From positions 1 to 60,825 of the forward strand of contig CASDQM010000033.1 in NCBI GenBank assembly GCA_949282745.1: DNA of 60,825 bases. The letters run 5' to 3'. A program made the position numbers and the translations under genes. Below are positions 16,454 to 24,356 of this stretch, piece after piece. A model generated the notes under the pieces. It ran no database searches. It was not told the origin of the DNA and was given only the letters and a program-made list of their open reading frames with translations. Positions within the stretch are counted from its first letter, which is position 1, and each line of letters opens with the position of its first letter. The DNA comes from an uncultured Sutterella sp. (GTDB lineage Bacteria > Pseudomonadota > Gammaproteobacteria > Burkholderiales > Burkholderiaceae_F).

Positions 16454-16482
16454 TCGGGAAACCTCGGAAAGCTTGCTACAAT
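16454..16482 (+). promoter_or_regulatory. Promoter-like TCGGGA-N17-TACAAT before the fabG-like gene
   Basis: TACAAT at 16477-16482 is a good -10, 35 bp before the start codon. TCGGGA at 16454-16459 sits exactly 17 bp upstream. The same two hexamers at the same spacing occur at 33668-33696 and 53553-53581. Confidence 0.55.
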
Positions 16483-16516
16483 TTCGGGTTCCCTCCCTCA
16501 GAAAAGAATGTCACCC

Positions 16517-17251
16517 ATGTCCGAAACAGCCTCCACGCGCACCGTACTCGTAACGGGAAGCTCCCGCGGGATCGGGCGCGCCGTCGCGCTCTCCCTTGCC
16601 GATGCGGGCTACGACGTCGTCGTGCACTGCCGCGCCTCCCGTGAGCAGGCGGAAGATGTCTGCCGCGAAATCGAAGCCAAGGGCCGCAAAGCCCGTCTTC
16701 TCACCTTCGACGTGACCGACCGCCAAGCGGCGCGCGAAGCGCTCGAAGCCGACTGTGAAGCGCACGGCGCCTACTGGGGCGTGGTGTTGAACGCCGGCAT
16801 CCACCGCGACGCCCCGCTCGTGGGCCTCGAAGACGACGACTGGGATTCGGTCCTCAAAACCGACCTCGACGCCTTCTACAACGTCTTGAAACCTGTTCTT
16901 CTTCCCCTGTGCCGCAAGCGCCGCGGCCGCATCGTCGTCATGAGCAGCGTGAGCGGTCTCTACGGCACGCGCGGTCAGACGAACTACTCGGCCGCGAAGG
17001 CGGGCTTGATCGGCGCCGCCAAGGCGCTCGCCATGGAGCTCGCAAGCCGCGGGATCACCGTGAACGCGGTCGCCCCCGGCCTCATCGACACGAGCATGGT
17101 TTCCGACGAAGAGCGCGAGCGCATTCTCCCCTTCATTCCGATGCGCCGCGCGGGCCGTCCCGAAGAAGTGGCGGCCGTCGTGCGCTTCCTTCTCTCGGAC
17201 GACGCCTCCTACATCACGCGAAGCGTCATCCCCGTCTCCGGAGGTCTCTGA
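16517..17251 (+). CDS. FabG-like 3-oxoacyl-ACP reductase (SDR family)
   Basis: This 244-residue short-chain dehydrogenase has the NADP-binding TGSSRGIG (13-20), the NAG motif (92-94) and the catalytic Ser144, Tyr157, Lys161 (YSAAK). Overall it matches FabG-type 3-oxoacyl-ACP reductases. It overlaps the following ketosynthase gene by one base. FabG plus FabF in tandem also occurs as ApeQ-ApeR in aryl polyene clusters, but the other Ape genes are not seen here. An ATG three codons earlier (16508) is an alternative start. A TACAAT -10 lies 35 bp upstream. Confidence 0.87.
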   Translation: MSETASTRTVLVTGSSRGIGRAVALSLADAGYDVVVHCRASREQAEDVCREIEAKGRKARLLTFDVTDRQAAREALEADCEAHGAYWGVVLNAGIHRDAPLVGLEDDDWDSVLKTDLDAFYNVLKPVLLPLCRKRRGRIVVMSSVSGLYGTRGQTNYSAAKAGLIGAAKALAMELASRGITVNAVAPGLIDTSMVSDEERERILPFIPMRRAGRPEEVAAVVRFLLSDDASYITRSVIPVSGGL

Positions 17252-18486
17252 TGGAACGCGTCGTCATCACCGGCATGGGCTTTCTCTCGCCCTTGGGCAA
17301 CGACTGGCCGACCGTGCGCGAAGCCCTTTATGAAAACCGCAGCGCCGTGCGCCACATGACGGAGTGGGACGAAACGGACCTGAACACCCGCGTCGCCGCG
17401 CCCGCCGCGCCCTTCGAACTCGATCCGGAACTCTTTTCGCGAAAGCGCACCCGCGCCATGGGACGCGTCGCCCTCATGGCCGTGAAGGCGAGCTACGACG
17501 CGCTCGAGGACGCGGGCCTTCTCGGCCACCCCGTCCTCACCTCGGGCGACTGCGGCGTCGCCTACGGGTCGTCCGCGGGTCAGCCCGCGGCCGTGGCGGA
17601 GCTTGCCAACCTCATTCTCACGAAGACCTGCCGCGGCATCACGGCCACGACGTACGTGCGCATGATGAGCCACACGGCGGCCGTCAACATCGGGATCTAC
17701 TTCGGCCTCAAGGGCCGCATCATCCCGACGAGCTCCGCCTGCACCTCGGGCTCGCAGGGGATCGGCATGGCCTACGAGGCGATCCGCTACGGTAAGCAAA
17801 AGGTGATGATCACCGGGGGCTCCGAAGAACTCGACGCCACGGACGCCGCGATCTTCGACACGCTTTTTGCGACCTCATGCCGCTACAACGACACGCCCGA
17901 ACAGACGCCGCGCCCCTTCGACAAGGACCGCGACGGCCTCGTCGTGGGCGAAGGCGCGGGGACGCTCGTTCTCGAGAGCCTCTCGCACGCCAAGGCCCGC
18001 GGCGCCAGGATTTACGCCGAAGTGATCGGCTTCGGGGAAAATTCCGACGGCGTGCACATCACGACGCCGCAGAGCGAACAGATGGGCCGCGCCATGGAGC
18101 TTGCGCTCGAAGACGCGGGCATCCGTCCCGAAGACGTCGACTGCGTCAACGGCCACGGCACCGCCACCGACCGCGGCGACGTCGCGGAATCCCACGCCAC
18201 GGCGCGGGTCTTCGGGGACCGCGTCCCCTACACCACGTACAAGGGACACATGGGGCACACGCTCGGCGCCTGCGGGGCGCTCGAAGCGATCTTTGCGCTC
18301 CGCTCGATGGAAGAGGGCTTCGTCTCGCCCGTCCTCAATCTGAAGGATCCCGATCCGGCCTGTGCAAATTTGCAGTACGTGCGTGATAGCGTCCGCTCTT
18401 TGGAGCAAAATGTCATTATGAGCAACAATTTCGCCTTCGGCGGCATCAACACGAGCCTCGTGTTCCGCCGTTGGCTCGGAGAGTGA
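17251..18486 (+). CDS. FabF-like beta-ketoacyl-ACP synthase
   Basis: This 411-residue thiolase-fold enzyme has the condensing-enzyme triad: Cys164 (SSACTSGSQG), His302 (GHGTATDRGD) and His336 in KGHMGHTLGACG, with K331. These residues indicate decarboxylating elongation, as in KAS I/II. It is joined to the FabG-like reductase by a TGATG overlap, so the two probably perform successive steps on one acyl chain. Whether the product is ordinary fatty acid, a specialised lipid or a polyene is not decidable here; no acyl carrier protein is adjacent. Confidence 0.9.
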   Translation: MERVVITGMGFLSPLGNDWPTVREALYENRSAVRHMTEWDETDLNTRVAAPAAPFELDPELFSRKRTRAMGRVALMAVKASYDALEDAGLLGHPVLTSGDCGVAYGSSAGQPAAVAELANLILTKTCRGITATTYVRMMSHTAAVNIGIYFGLKGRIIPTSSACTSGSQGIGMAYEAIRYGKQKVMITGGSEELDATDAAIFDTLFATSCRYNDTPEQTPRPFDKDRDGLVVGEGAGTLVLESLSHAKARGARIYAEVIGFGENSDGVHITTPQSEQMGRAMELALEDAGIRPEDVDCVNGHGTATDRGDVAESHATARVFGDRVPYTTYKGHMGHTLGACGALEAIFALRSMEEGFVSPVLNLKDPDPACANLQYVRDSVRSLEQNVIMSNNFAFGGINTSLVFRRWLGE

Positions 18487-18488
18487 CT

Positions 18489-19253
18489 GTGACTTCGCAT
18501 GCTTTCTTCCTGAAACCCCAGGTGTCCGTGATTCCGCTGGCCGGGGAAGTGCTCTACGAAACCGAGCATTCGGACCTCAACGCCTTCGCGAAGGACTTCA
18601 CCGCCGACTGGGGCCTCCCGGTTCTTCTCAACATCCTGGACGAATCGACCGTCTTCGAGTCCGAAGGGTCGCTCGTCATGATGGAATCCGGAGCGAACCC
18701 CGCCGACCGCGAGGACGTCGCCTGGGCGGCCGAAACCGCGCAGGGCTGGGACGCCGTCTCGGCGCTGCAGCGCGCCAAGAGCACGATCCGCGTCATCATC
18801 GTCCCGAAGACCGCCACCCAGAAGGCGGCTGCGTCGACCCTCGTGAAGGTGCTCTCCACGCTCACGCTTCGTCCGGACACGCTCGCCGTCGCGGGCGCGC
18901 ACACGCTCATCGAACCGACGAAGTACCGCAACGCCTCCGCCGTGCTCGGCAAGGGCGAACTGCCTCTCGCCAACCTCGTCTATCTCGGCCTCTATGAGAA
19001 CGACGGGGAAACGGGCGCCTACACCGCCGGGCTCGATCAGTTCGGTCATCCGGAAATCGAAATCGTCGGTTCCGCCCGCGGGCCCGAGGCCGTCTACACG
19101 TTCCTCGAAAACCTCGTGCAGTACGTGATCGACACGGGTTCGAAGCTTCGCGACGGCGACGAACTACAGATTTCGCCCACCGAATCGGTCGGGATCAAGT
19201 TCTCCAAGGGCGTGGCGCTTCCGAGCGTGAAGACCGTCAAGGTTTCCTACTGA
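18489..19253 (+). CDS. DUF4261-containing protein
   Basis: This 254-residue protein ends with a DUF4261-like domain (about 185-254: YTFLENLVQYVIDTGSKL, then GDELQISPTESVGIKFS and a terminal VSY). The N-terminal part is a mixed alpha/beta region of unknown function. The GTG at 18489 was chosen because GGAGAG lies six bases upstream; a GTG at 18483 that overlaps the ketosynthase stop is also possible. No signal peptide or membrane segment is seen. Its place right behind fabF may reflect co-transcription only. Confidence 0.7.
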   Translation: MTSHAFFLKPQVSVIPLAGEVLYETEHSDLNAFAKDFTADWGLPVLLNILDESTVFESEGSLVMMESGANPADREDVAWAAETAQGWDAVSALQRAKSTIRVIIVPKTATQKAAASTLVKVLSTLTLRPDTLAVAGAHTLIEPTKYRNASAVLGKGELPLANLVYLGLYENDGETGAYTAGLDQFGHPEIEIVGSARGPEAVYTFLENLVQYVIDTGSKLRDGDELQISPTESVGIKFSKGVALPSVKTVKVSY

Positions 19254-19278
19254 CGAACACAAGGAAAAGGCCCGAACG

Positions 19279-21414
19279 ATGCGATTTCGCACGCTCCTCG
19301 CCGCCTCGTTTCTGGCGGTGAGTCTCGTTCCGCTCGCGGCCTTCACCGTCCTGCAGTGGCGCGAAACGCAAAGCGAAATTTCGCGCTCCGACGAAATGCA
19401 GGCGCGCTGGGCGCACCGCGCCGCGCTCGAAGCCCAGACGGCGCTTGACGACGCCAAGCGCTTCGTGTTGCTCGCGGCCGAAATGGGGGCGGTCGCCATG
19501 GACGGCGAAACGACCGCCCGCACCTCGCGCACGCTGCAGCTCTCGCTCGAACAGATCGCCTCGACCTACGGTCTCTTTGAAAACCTCCACATCGACGACG
19601 CCCGCTCCAGAAGCCTGCTCTTCGTTCCGAAGGCGAGCGAACGCGGCTCGAACCTCAACGTCGACCATTCCAAGCGCTGGCACAGCCGCGCGGCCCGCGC
19701 CCGTGCGGGCGAAGTCCTCGTTTCCGACGTTTTTCAAGCCGAAGGCGCCCTCAACCGCCCGATCATCAATCTCGCCACGCCCATCCGCAACGCCCGCGAC
19801 GAAACGGTCGGCGTCGCCGCGGCCGCCCTGTCGCTTGACGCGGTGGGACGGGCCGTCGAACGAAAACTCCCCGAAGGCGCCTATCGTCTGCGCATTTTCG
19901 ACCGTGCGGGCCGCTCGCTCTATCCCGACGCGCTTTCGCCCGTCTCCGAAGAATGGAGCCGGATTCTCGCGGAAAGCGACGCCGCGGACGGCGCCCTTCG
20001 CAAAATCGAAGGCGAAGAAGGACGCGGCTACATCGTGCAGAGCCGCACCGCGGACGGCTGGCACATCCTTCTTCTTCGCGACGGCGCGGACCGAACGCAC
20101 CTTGCGACCCGAACCCTGCAGCAGGCGGCGGCCGCCCTCTTTCTTCTCATTGCGCTCACCCTTGCGACCGTGTGGCTCGTCTCGGGCACGCTCGCGCGCG
20201 GCGTGACCAAGCTCATCCGCCACATTGAGAGCGGACGCACCGAACCCGCTCCCGAAGACCGCGTGAGCGTTCCCGAAGAGTTCCGACTCGTGCAGCACCG
20301 CTGGGGACGGGTTCTCCGGGGTCTGCGGGAAAAGCGCAGGGAACTCGAAACTCTCAACAGCGAACTCGAAAGCGAAGTGCAGCGCCGCACCGAAGCCTTC
20401 CGCTCGCAGCATGCGACGCTTTCGGCCCTCTTTCGCGACATGCGCGAAGGCGTGCTTCTCTTTCGCGAGGACGGGACGCTTCTTCTCGCCAATCCGGAAG
20501 CGGAGCGTCTGCTTCCCGGTCCCGAAGCCACCCGCGCGGAGCGATTCGAATCGGTGCTGCGCCGCGTGATGCCCGAGGCGCCGGACGCCAAGCCCGAACT
20601 CGCCTGGACCGAAAACGGCCGCTCGCTCGAAGCCAAGGCCTTCCCGATCGAAGGGGCGCCGGGCGAGCCCGCCCGCGGCGTGCTCCTTCGCGACCGAACG
20701 GAAGCCGCTCAGGCCGAAGCCCTCAAGGAAAGCCTTCTGAGCGTCGTCGCGCACGAACTCAAAACGCCCGTGCAGGCGATTCGTCTGCAAACCGAAAGCC
20801 TTCTCGCCGACGACGGCGCCTGGTCGCCCGACTTCCGCGGGGAGCTTCTCACGAACCTCGACGAAGCGGCTCGGCACCTGCAGTCCCTCATCAACGACTG
20901 GCTCGACGTCGCGAGAATCGACGGCGGGCTCTTTCGCATCGAAAAGCGCGTGCTCTCGCTCTCGAGCGTCCTCAGAAAGGCGGCGCGCCTGGCGAAGTCC
21001 CGGTACGACTTCACCCTTCGCACCGAAGTCGACGAAGACGCCGCCTGTCTTCCCGGCGACCCGGAGCGCCTCGTACAGCTTTTCAGCAATCTCTTTACGA
21101 ATTCCGCCCGGTACGCTCGTCCCGACGCGGCGCCCGAGATTCTCGTGCGCGCCGCGCGGGTGGACGACGAAGTGCACATCCACGTCCTCGACAACGGCGT
21201 GGGCATCCGTCCGGAAGACCGCGAACGCATCTTCGACCGCTTCTATCAGGTGGAGCGCGGCAACCGTCGCCGCTCGGGCGGCACGGGGCTCGGCCTCGTC
21301 ATCTGCCGCGCCGTTTGTGAGGCGCACGGCGGCTCCATCACCGCACTCGGCCGGGACGACGAACCCGGCGCCGACATTTTCGTGCGGCTTCCCCTTTTCA
21401 CCGACGAGTCCTGA
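19279..21414 (+). CDS. Membrane sensor histidine kinase (module B)
   Basis: This 711-residue kinase has a first membrane helix (about 5-25), a periplasmic Cache-like sensing region to about 285 and a second helix (FLLIALTLATVWLVSG). A linker with coiled coil and a PAS-like segment (about 370-470) leads to the HisKA domain with phospho-acceptor His492 (VVAHELKTP). The HATPase_c domain has DNGVGIRPEDRE and GGTGLGLVI. The response regulator gene follows 3 bp later. Together they probably control the flavoprotein and cytochrome genes downstream. The ligand is unknown. Confidence 0.9.
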   Translation: MRFRTLLAASFLAVSLVPLAAFTVLQWRETQSEISRSDEMQARWAHRAALEAQTALDDAKRFVLLAAEMGAVAMDGETTARTSRTLQLSLEQIASTYGLFENLHIDDARSRSLLFVPKASERGSNLNVDHSKRWHSRAARARAGEVLVSDVFQAEGALNRPIINLATPIRNARDETVGVAAAALSLDAVGRAVERKLPEGAYRLRIFDRAGRSLYPDALSPVSEEWSRILAESDAADGALRKIEGEEGRGYIVQSRTADGWHILLLRDGADRTHLATRTLQQAAAALFLLIALTLATVWLVSGTLARGVTKLIRHIESGRTEPAPEDRVSVPEEFRLVQHRWGRVLRGLREKRRELETLNSELESEVQRRTEAFRSQHATLSALFRDMREGVLLFREDGTLLLANPEAERLLPGPEATRAERFESVLRRVMPEAPDAKPELAWTENGRSLEAKAFPIEGAPGEPARGVLLRDRTEAAQAEALKESLLSVVAHELKTPVQAIRLQTESLLADDGAWSPDFRGELLTNLDEAARHLQSLINDWLDVARIDGGLFRIEKRVLSLSSVLRKAARLAKSRYDFTLRTEVDEDAACLPGDPERLVQLFSNLFTNSARYARPDAAPEILVRAARVDDEVHIHVLDNGVGIRPEDRERIFDRFYQVERGNRRRSGGTGLGLVICRAVCEAHGGSITALGRDDEPGADIFVRLPLFTDES

Positions 21415-21417
21415 ATC

Positions 21418-22128
21418 ATGTTCCGCGAACGCCCCCTCATCCTCATCGCCGACGACGAAAGCAAGATCCGCCGCGTCGTCGCCGCCAATCTCGAGCGAAG
21501 CGGCTTTGACGTCTGCTCTGCCGACGACGGCCGTCGTGCGCTCGAAATCTTCGATCACGCGGATCCGAAGCCCGACCTGCTCGTCCTCGACGTGATGATG
21601 CCCGAAAAGGACGGCTTCGAAGTCCTCGAGGCCGTGCGGAAGGTAAGCGGCGTGCCGGTCATTCTCCTCACCGCCAAGGGCGAGGTCGTCGACAAGATGC
21701 GCGGCTTCTCGCTCGGCGCCGACGACTATCTCACGAAGCCCTTTTCGCTCGAGGAACTGCAGGCCCGGATTCTTGCGGTGCTGCGCCGCACCGCGGGACG
21801 CAGGGACGTCGAATCCGTGCGGCTCATGAACGGCCCGCTCGTCATGGAGCCCGCCAAGAGAATCTGCCGCTTCGGCGACGAGGACGTGAAGCTCACCGAC
21901 ACCGAGTACCGTCTCCTGCAGCGTCTCATGGAAAAGCCCGGACACCTCCGCACGCACGAGGAACTTCTTCGCGCCGTCTGGGGACCCGAAGCGCTCGACG
22001 ACCTGCCGCTTTTGCGCGTGACCCTCACGCGCATCCGCAAGAAACTGCAGGCGGCCGGCGCCGTCGGCCCCGTCATCGCGAGCTATTCGGGCGTGGGATA
22101 CCTGCTCGACGATTACAGCGACCTCTGA
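21418..22128 (+). CDS. OmpR-family response regulator (module B)
   Basis: This 236-residue protein has a receiver domain with the acidic pair DD (12-13), phospho-accepting Asp58 (LLVLDVMMPEKDG), a Thr in LLTAKG and a Lys in YLTKPF. A winged-helix Trans_reg_C domain follows at about 135-235 (DTEYRLLQRLMEKPG; LRVTLTRIRKKLQ; SYSGVGYLL). It is translated right after the kinase. An 11-bp-period direct repeat just beyond its stop codon (22132-22153) has the form of an OmpR-type binding site for the reductase operon. Confidence 0.93.
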   Translation: MFRERPLILIADDESKIRRVVAANLERSGFDVCSADDGRRALEIFDHADPKPDLLVLDVMMPEKDGFEVLEAVRKVSGVPVILLTAKGEVVDKMRGFSLGADDYLTKPFSLEELQARILAVLRRTAGRRDVESVRLMNGPLVMEPAKRICRFGDEDVKLTDTEYRLLQRLMEKPGHLRTHEELLRAVWGPEALDDLPLLRVTLTRIRKKLQAAGAVGPVIASYSGVGYLLDDYSDL

Positions 22129-22131
22129 CCT

Positions 22132-22153
22132 GTAACGCTTTCGTAATCTTTTG
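22132..22153 (+). promoter_or_regulatory. 11-bp direct repeat, candidate OmpR-type operator
   Basis: GTAACGCTTTC (22132-22142) and GTAATCTTTTG (22143-22153) are adjacent 11-bp repeats. They begin 3 bp after the regulator's stop codon and about 100 bp before the flavoprotein start. OmpR-family proteins typically bind such one-turn tandem repeats. Confidence 0.55.
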
Positions 22154-22251
22154 CTCTTTGCCGAAACGGCCGCGCAATCTTTCTTCGTCAGAATGTCGTC
22201 ATCGGATTTCCGTCCGCATGGACGACCCCTCATCGTGCAAGGAGACAAAAG

Positions 22252-23751
22252 ATGACGACCTCCCGACGCCGCTTCCTCGCGGCCGCGGCCGCGCTTCCCG
22301 CCGCGCCTTCCATTCTCGCCCGCACCGCGGCGACCGACTGGGACGAAACCTTTGACGTCGTGGTCGTGGGTTCCGGCGTTGCCGGCACCGTTGCGGCCAT
22401 CGCCGCCGCCGAAAAGGGCGCCAAGGTGCTCATGATCGAAAAGCTCAACCGCACGGGCGGCACCTCGCGCTTTTCGGGCCTCAACTTCGCCTGCGTGGGC
22501 TCGCCCGAGCAGAAAAAGCGCGGCGTCAAGGACAGCCCCGAAGCGCTCGCGCGCGACATGTTCCGCGTCTCGGGCGGCGTGGGCAACTATGAGCTCGCCC
22601 TCGTCATGGCGAAGAACACCGCCCGCGTCGAAAAGTTTTTCACCGACCGCGGCGTCCGTTGGGACGGTCGTCTTCTGAAGCTCGGCGGCCACAGCGCCGA
22701 ACGCTGCCTCATCCCCGAAGGGGACGGCGCGGGTCTTCTCGCCGCCCTCACGAAGTACATGGCCGGTCTCAAGAACCTCACGGTTCGCACTTCCTGCAAG
22801 GCCGACGAAGTGCTCTTCGACAAGGACCGCGCCGCGGGCCTTCTCGTTCGCGAAAACTACGCCTTCAGCGAAGATCCCCGCGACGATGAAACGAACCGCA
22901 CGGGCACGCCCCGCCGCATCCGCGCGCTTCGCGCCGTCATTTTCGCGACGGGCGGCTATGCCCGCGACCGCGCCTTCCGCGCCGTGGAAGTGCCCTTCCT
23001 CGACGGCGTCTCCACGACGACGAGCCCGGGCGCGACGGCGGGCGCCCTGAAGACGCTCGTGCGCGCCGGCGCCCGTGCCATGCACCTCTCGCTCTATCGC
23101 TTTGCCTATCCCCTGCCGACCGAAGACATGGTCTGGGGCGTGCTCATTGATCCGGCCACGGGTACGCGCTTCATGAGCGAAGGGGCGAGCCGCAACGAAC
23201 TCGCCGTCGGCACGCTGCAGCGCCGCCTCACGAACGGCGACAAGAAGCCCTTCATGATCTACGACGAAAAGGCGCTCGGCAAGTTCCACAACCTCAACCG
23301 CGTCGGTCGCTCCCTGAACGGTCTCAACGGTCTCGACGGCACGATGTTCCGCTTCGACACGATCGAAGCGCTCGCCGCGCACTACGGTGCCGATGCGGCC
23401 GCCGTCAAGAAGACGCTCGAAACCTACAACCGCGACATCGCCGCGGGCCGCGACGAAGCCTTCGGCAAGCCGCTCGAGCGCACCGAACGCAAGGTCGAAC
23501 CGATCGACATGAAGGGCCCCTTCTATGGCATCGTCATCAGTCCGCGCCTCAACTACACCCCGGGCGGCATCCGCACGAACGAAAAGGCGCAGGCGCTCGA
23601 CTGGAACGGCAATCCCATCCCGGGTCTCTACGTGGCGGGCGAAGCCGCGGGCGGTCTGCACGGACAGGAACGCATGACGGCCTGCTCCATGCCCGATTGC
23701 TCGGTCTTCGGTCTCATCGCCGGGGAAAACGCCGCCGCCGAACATGCCTGA
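22252..23751 (+). CDS. Tat-exported FAD reductase, fumarate reductase flavoprotein family (module B)
   Basis: This 499-residue protein has a twin-arginine signal SRRRFLAAAAAL (residues 4-15). The FAD-binding GSGVAG is at 40-45, with an FAD-contact region EKLNRTGGTSRFSG just after. The C-terminal GLYVAGEAAGGLHGQ closes the FAD domain. It is related to the module A flavoprotein but clearly divergent, implying a different substrate. AAGGAGACAAAAG precedes the ATG. The tetraheme cytochrome gene starts 28 bp after its stop, and the kinase/regulator pair lies upstream. Confidence 0.9.
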   Translation: MTTSRRRFLAAAAALPAAPSILARTAATDWDETFDVVVVGSGVAGTVAAIAAAEKGAKVLMIEKLNRTGGTSRFSGLNFACVGSPEQKKRGVKDSPEALARDMFRVSGGVGNYELALVMAKNTARVEKFFTDRGVRWDGRLLKLGGHSAERCLIPEGDGAGLLAALTKYMAGLKNLTVRTSCKADEVLFDKDRAAGLLVRENYAFSEDPRDDETNRTGTPRRIRALRAVIFATGGYARDRAFRAVEVPFLDGVSTTTSPGATAGALKTLVRAGARAMHLSLYRFAYPLPTEDMVWGVLIDPATGTRFMSEGASRNELAVGTLQRRLTNGDKKPFMIYDEKALGKFHNLNRVGRSLNGLNGLDGTMFRFDTIEALAAHYGADAAAVKKTLETYNRDIAAGRDEAFGKPLERTERKVEPIDMKGPFYGIVISPRLNYTPGGIRTNEKAQALDWNGNPIPGLYVAGEAAGGLHGQERMTACSMPDCSVFGLIAGENAAAEHA

Positions 23752-23779
23752 TCAACGACGAAACAGTAAGGAATACGCC

Positions 23780-24169
23780 ATGCGTACGCTCATTTGCACC
23801 GCGCTTCTCGCGCTCGCCTTCGGCTCCGCGCAAGCCGCCGACCAGATGTCCAAGCACGCCGAACGGGGCGTGGCCTGCACCACCTGCCACAAGGGGGACT
23901 TCAAGGCGCCTTCGATCGACGTCTGCACGGGCTGCCACAGCCGCGACGCCCTCGCGAAAGCCACCGAATCGATGAATTTTGAAGCGGTTCTCAAGAACCC
24001 GAAGACGGGTAAGGAGACGCGCCACACCGCGCTCATCAACGTTCACGACAGCTATCACTTCGGCCGCACGGAAAACTGCTTTGACTGCCACCGCGAGCAC
24101 AAGCCGTCGACCAACCAGTGCGCCACCTGCCACGACATCGAAGCGTGGAAGATGCCGACTCCCAAGTGA
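23780..24169 (+). CDS. Small periplasmic tetraheme cytochrome c (module B)
   Basis: This 129-residue protein has a Sec signal (MRTLICTALLALAFGSAQAA). Four heme sites follow: CTTCH, CTGCH, CFDCH and CATCH. It is longer than the module A cytochrome because of an insertion between the second and third hemes. It should pass electrons from a quinol dehydrogenase to the flavoprotein encoded immediately upstream. The start was set at the signal peptide; a longer frame overlapping the flavoprotein has no support. Confidence 0.9.
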   Translation: MRTLICTALLALAFGSAQAADQMSKHAERGVACTTCHKGDFKAPSIDVCTGCHSRDALAKATESMNFEAVLKNPKTGKETRHTALINVHDSYHFGRTENCFDCHREHKPSTNQCATCHDIEAWKMPTPK

Positions 24170-24194
24170 GATCAACCCTAACGGTCTTTTCACC

Positions 24195-24240
24195 ACGGGC
24201 GTGCCGCAATCCTTCGGGCGGCGCGCCCGTTTTTTATTTT
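24195..24240 (+). terminator. Terminator of module B
   Basis: ACGGGCG with GCCG (24195-24205) pairs with CGGC and CGCCCGT (to 24230). A TTTTTTATTTTT run follows. This is a strong rho-independent terminator 25 bp past the cytochrome stop. Confidence 0.88.
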
Positions 24241-24241
24241 T

Positions 24242-24323
24242 GTTCAATGCATTGAACGAAAACACCTCGATTTTGTTCAGTGGACTGAACAAAAACACAT
24301 CGATTTTGTTCAACGGACTGAAC
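24242..24323. repeat. Three palindromes repeated with exact 33-bp period
   Basis: GTTCAATGCATTGAAC (24242-24257), GTTCAGTGGACTGAAC (24275-24290) and GTTCAACGGACTGAAC (24308-24323) share GTTCA...TGAAC arms. The 17-bp spacers are nearly the same (GAAAACACCTCGATTTT and AAAAACACATCGATTTT). They lie between the ends of two converging genes, where no promoter is expected. Three sites three helical turns apart look like a protein-binding array. Confidence 0.85.
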
Positions 24324-24356
24324 GAAATCGCTCTGCTTGCGGTCCCAAAGTTTCCC

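Noticed and set aside
19237-23745. 1502-codon open frame on the minus strand
   Set aside because: It is antisense to the module B kinase, regulator and flavoprotein, which carry clear domains. Long shadow frames are common in GC-rich DNA, and its product matches no family.
24242-24323. CRISPR-like array
   Set aside because: Only three units with conserved spacers of 17 bp; each repeat is a palindrome and no cas gene is present.
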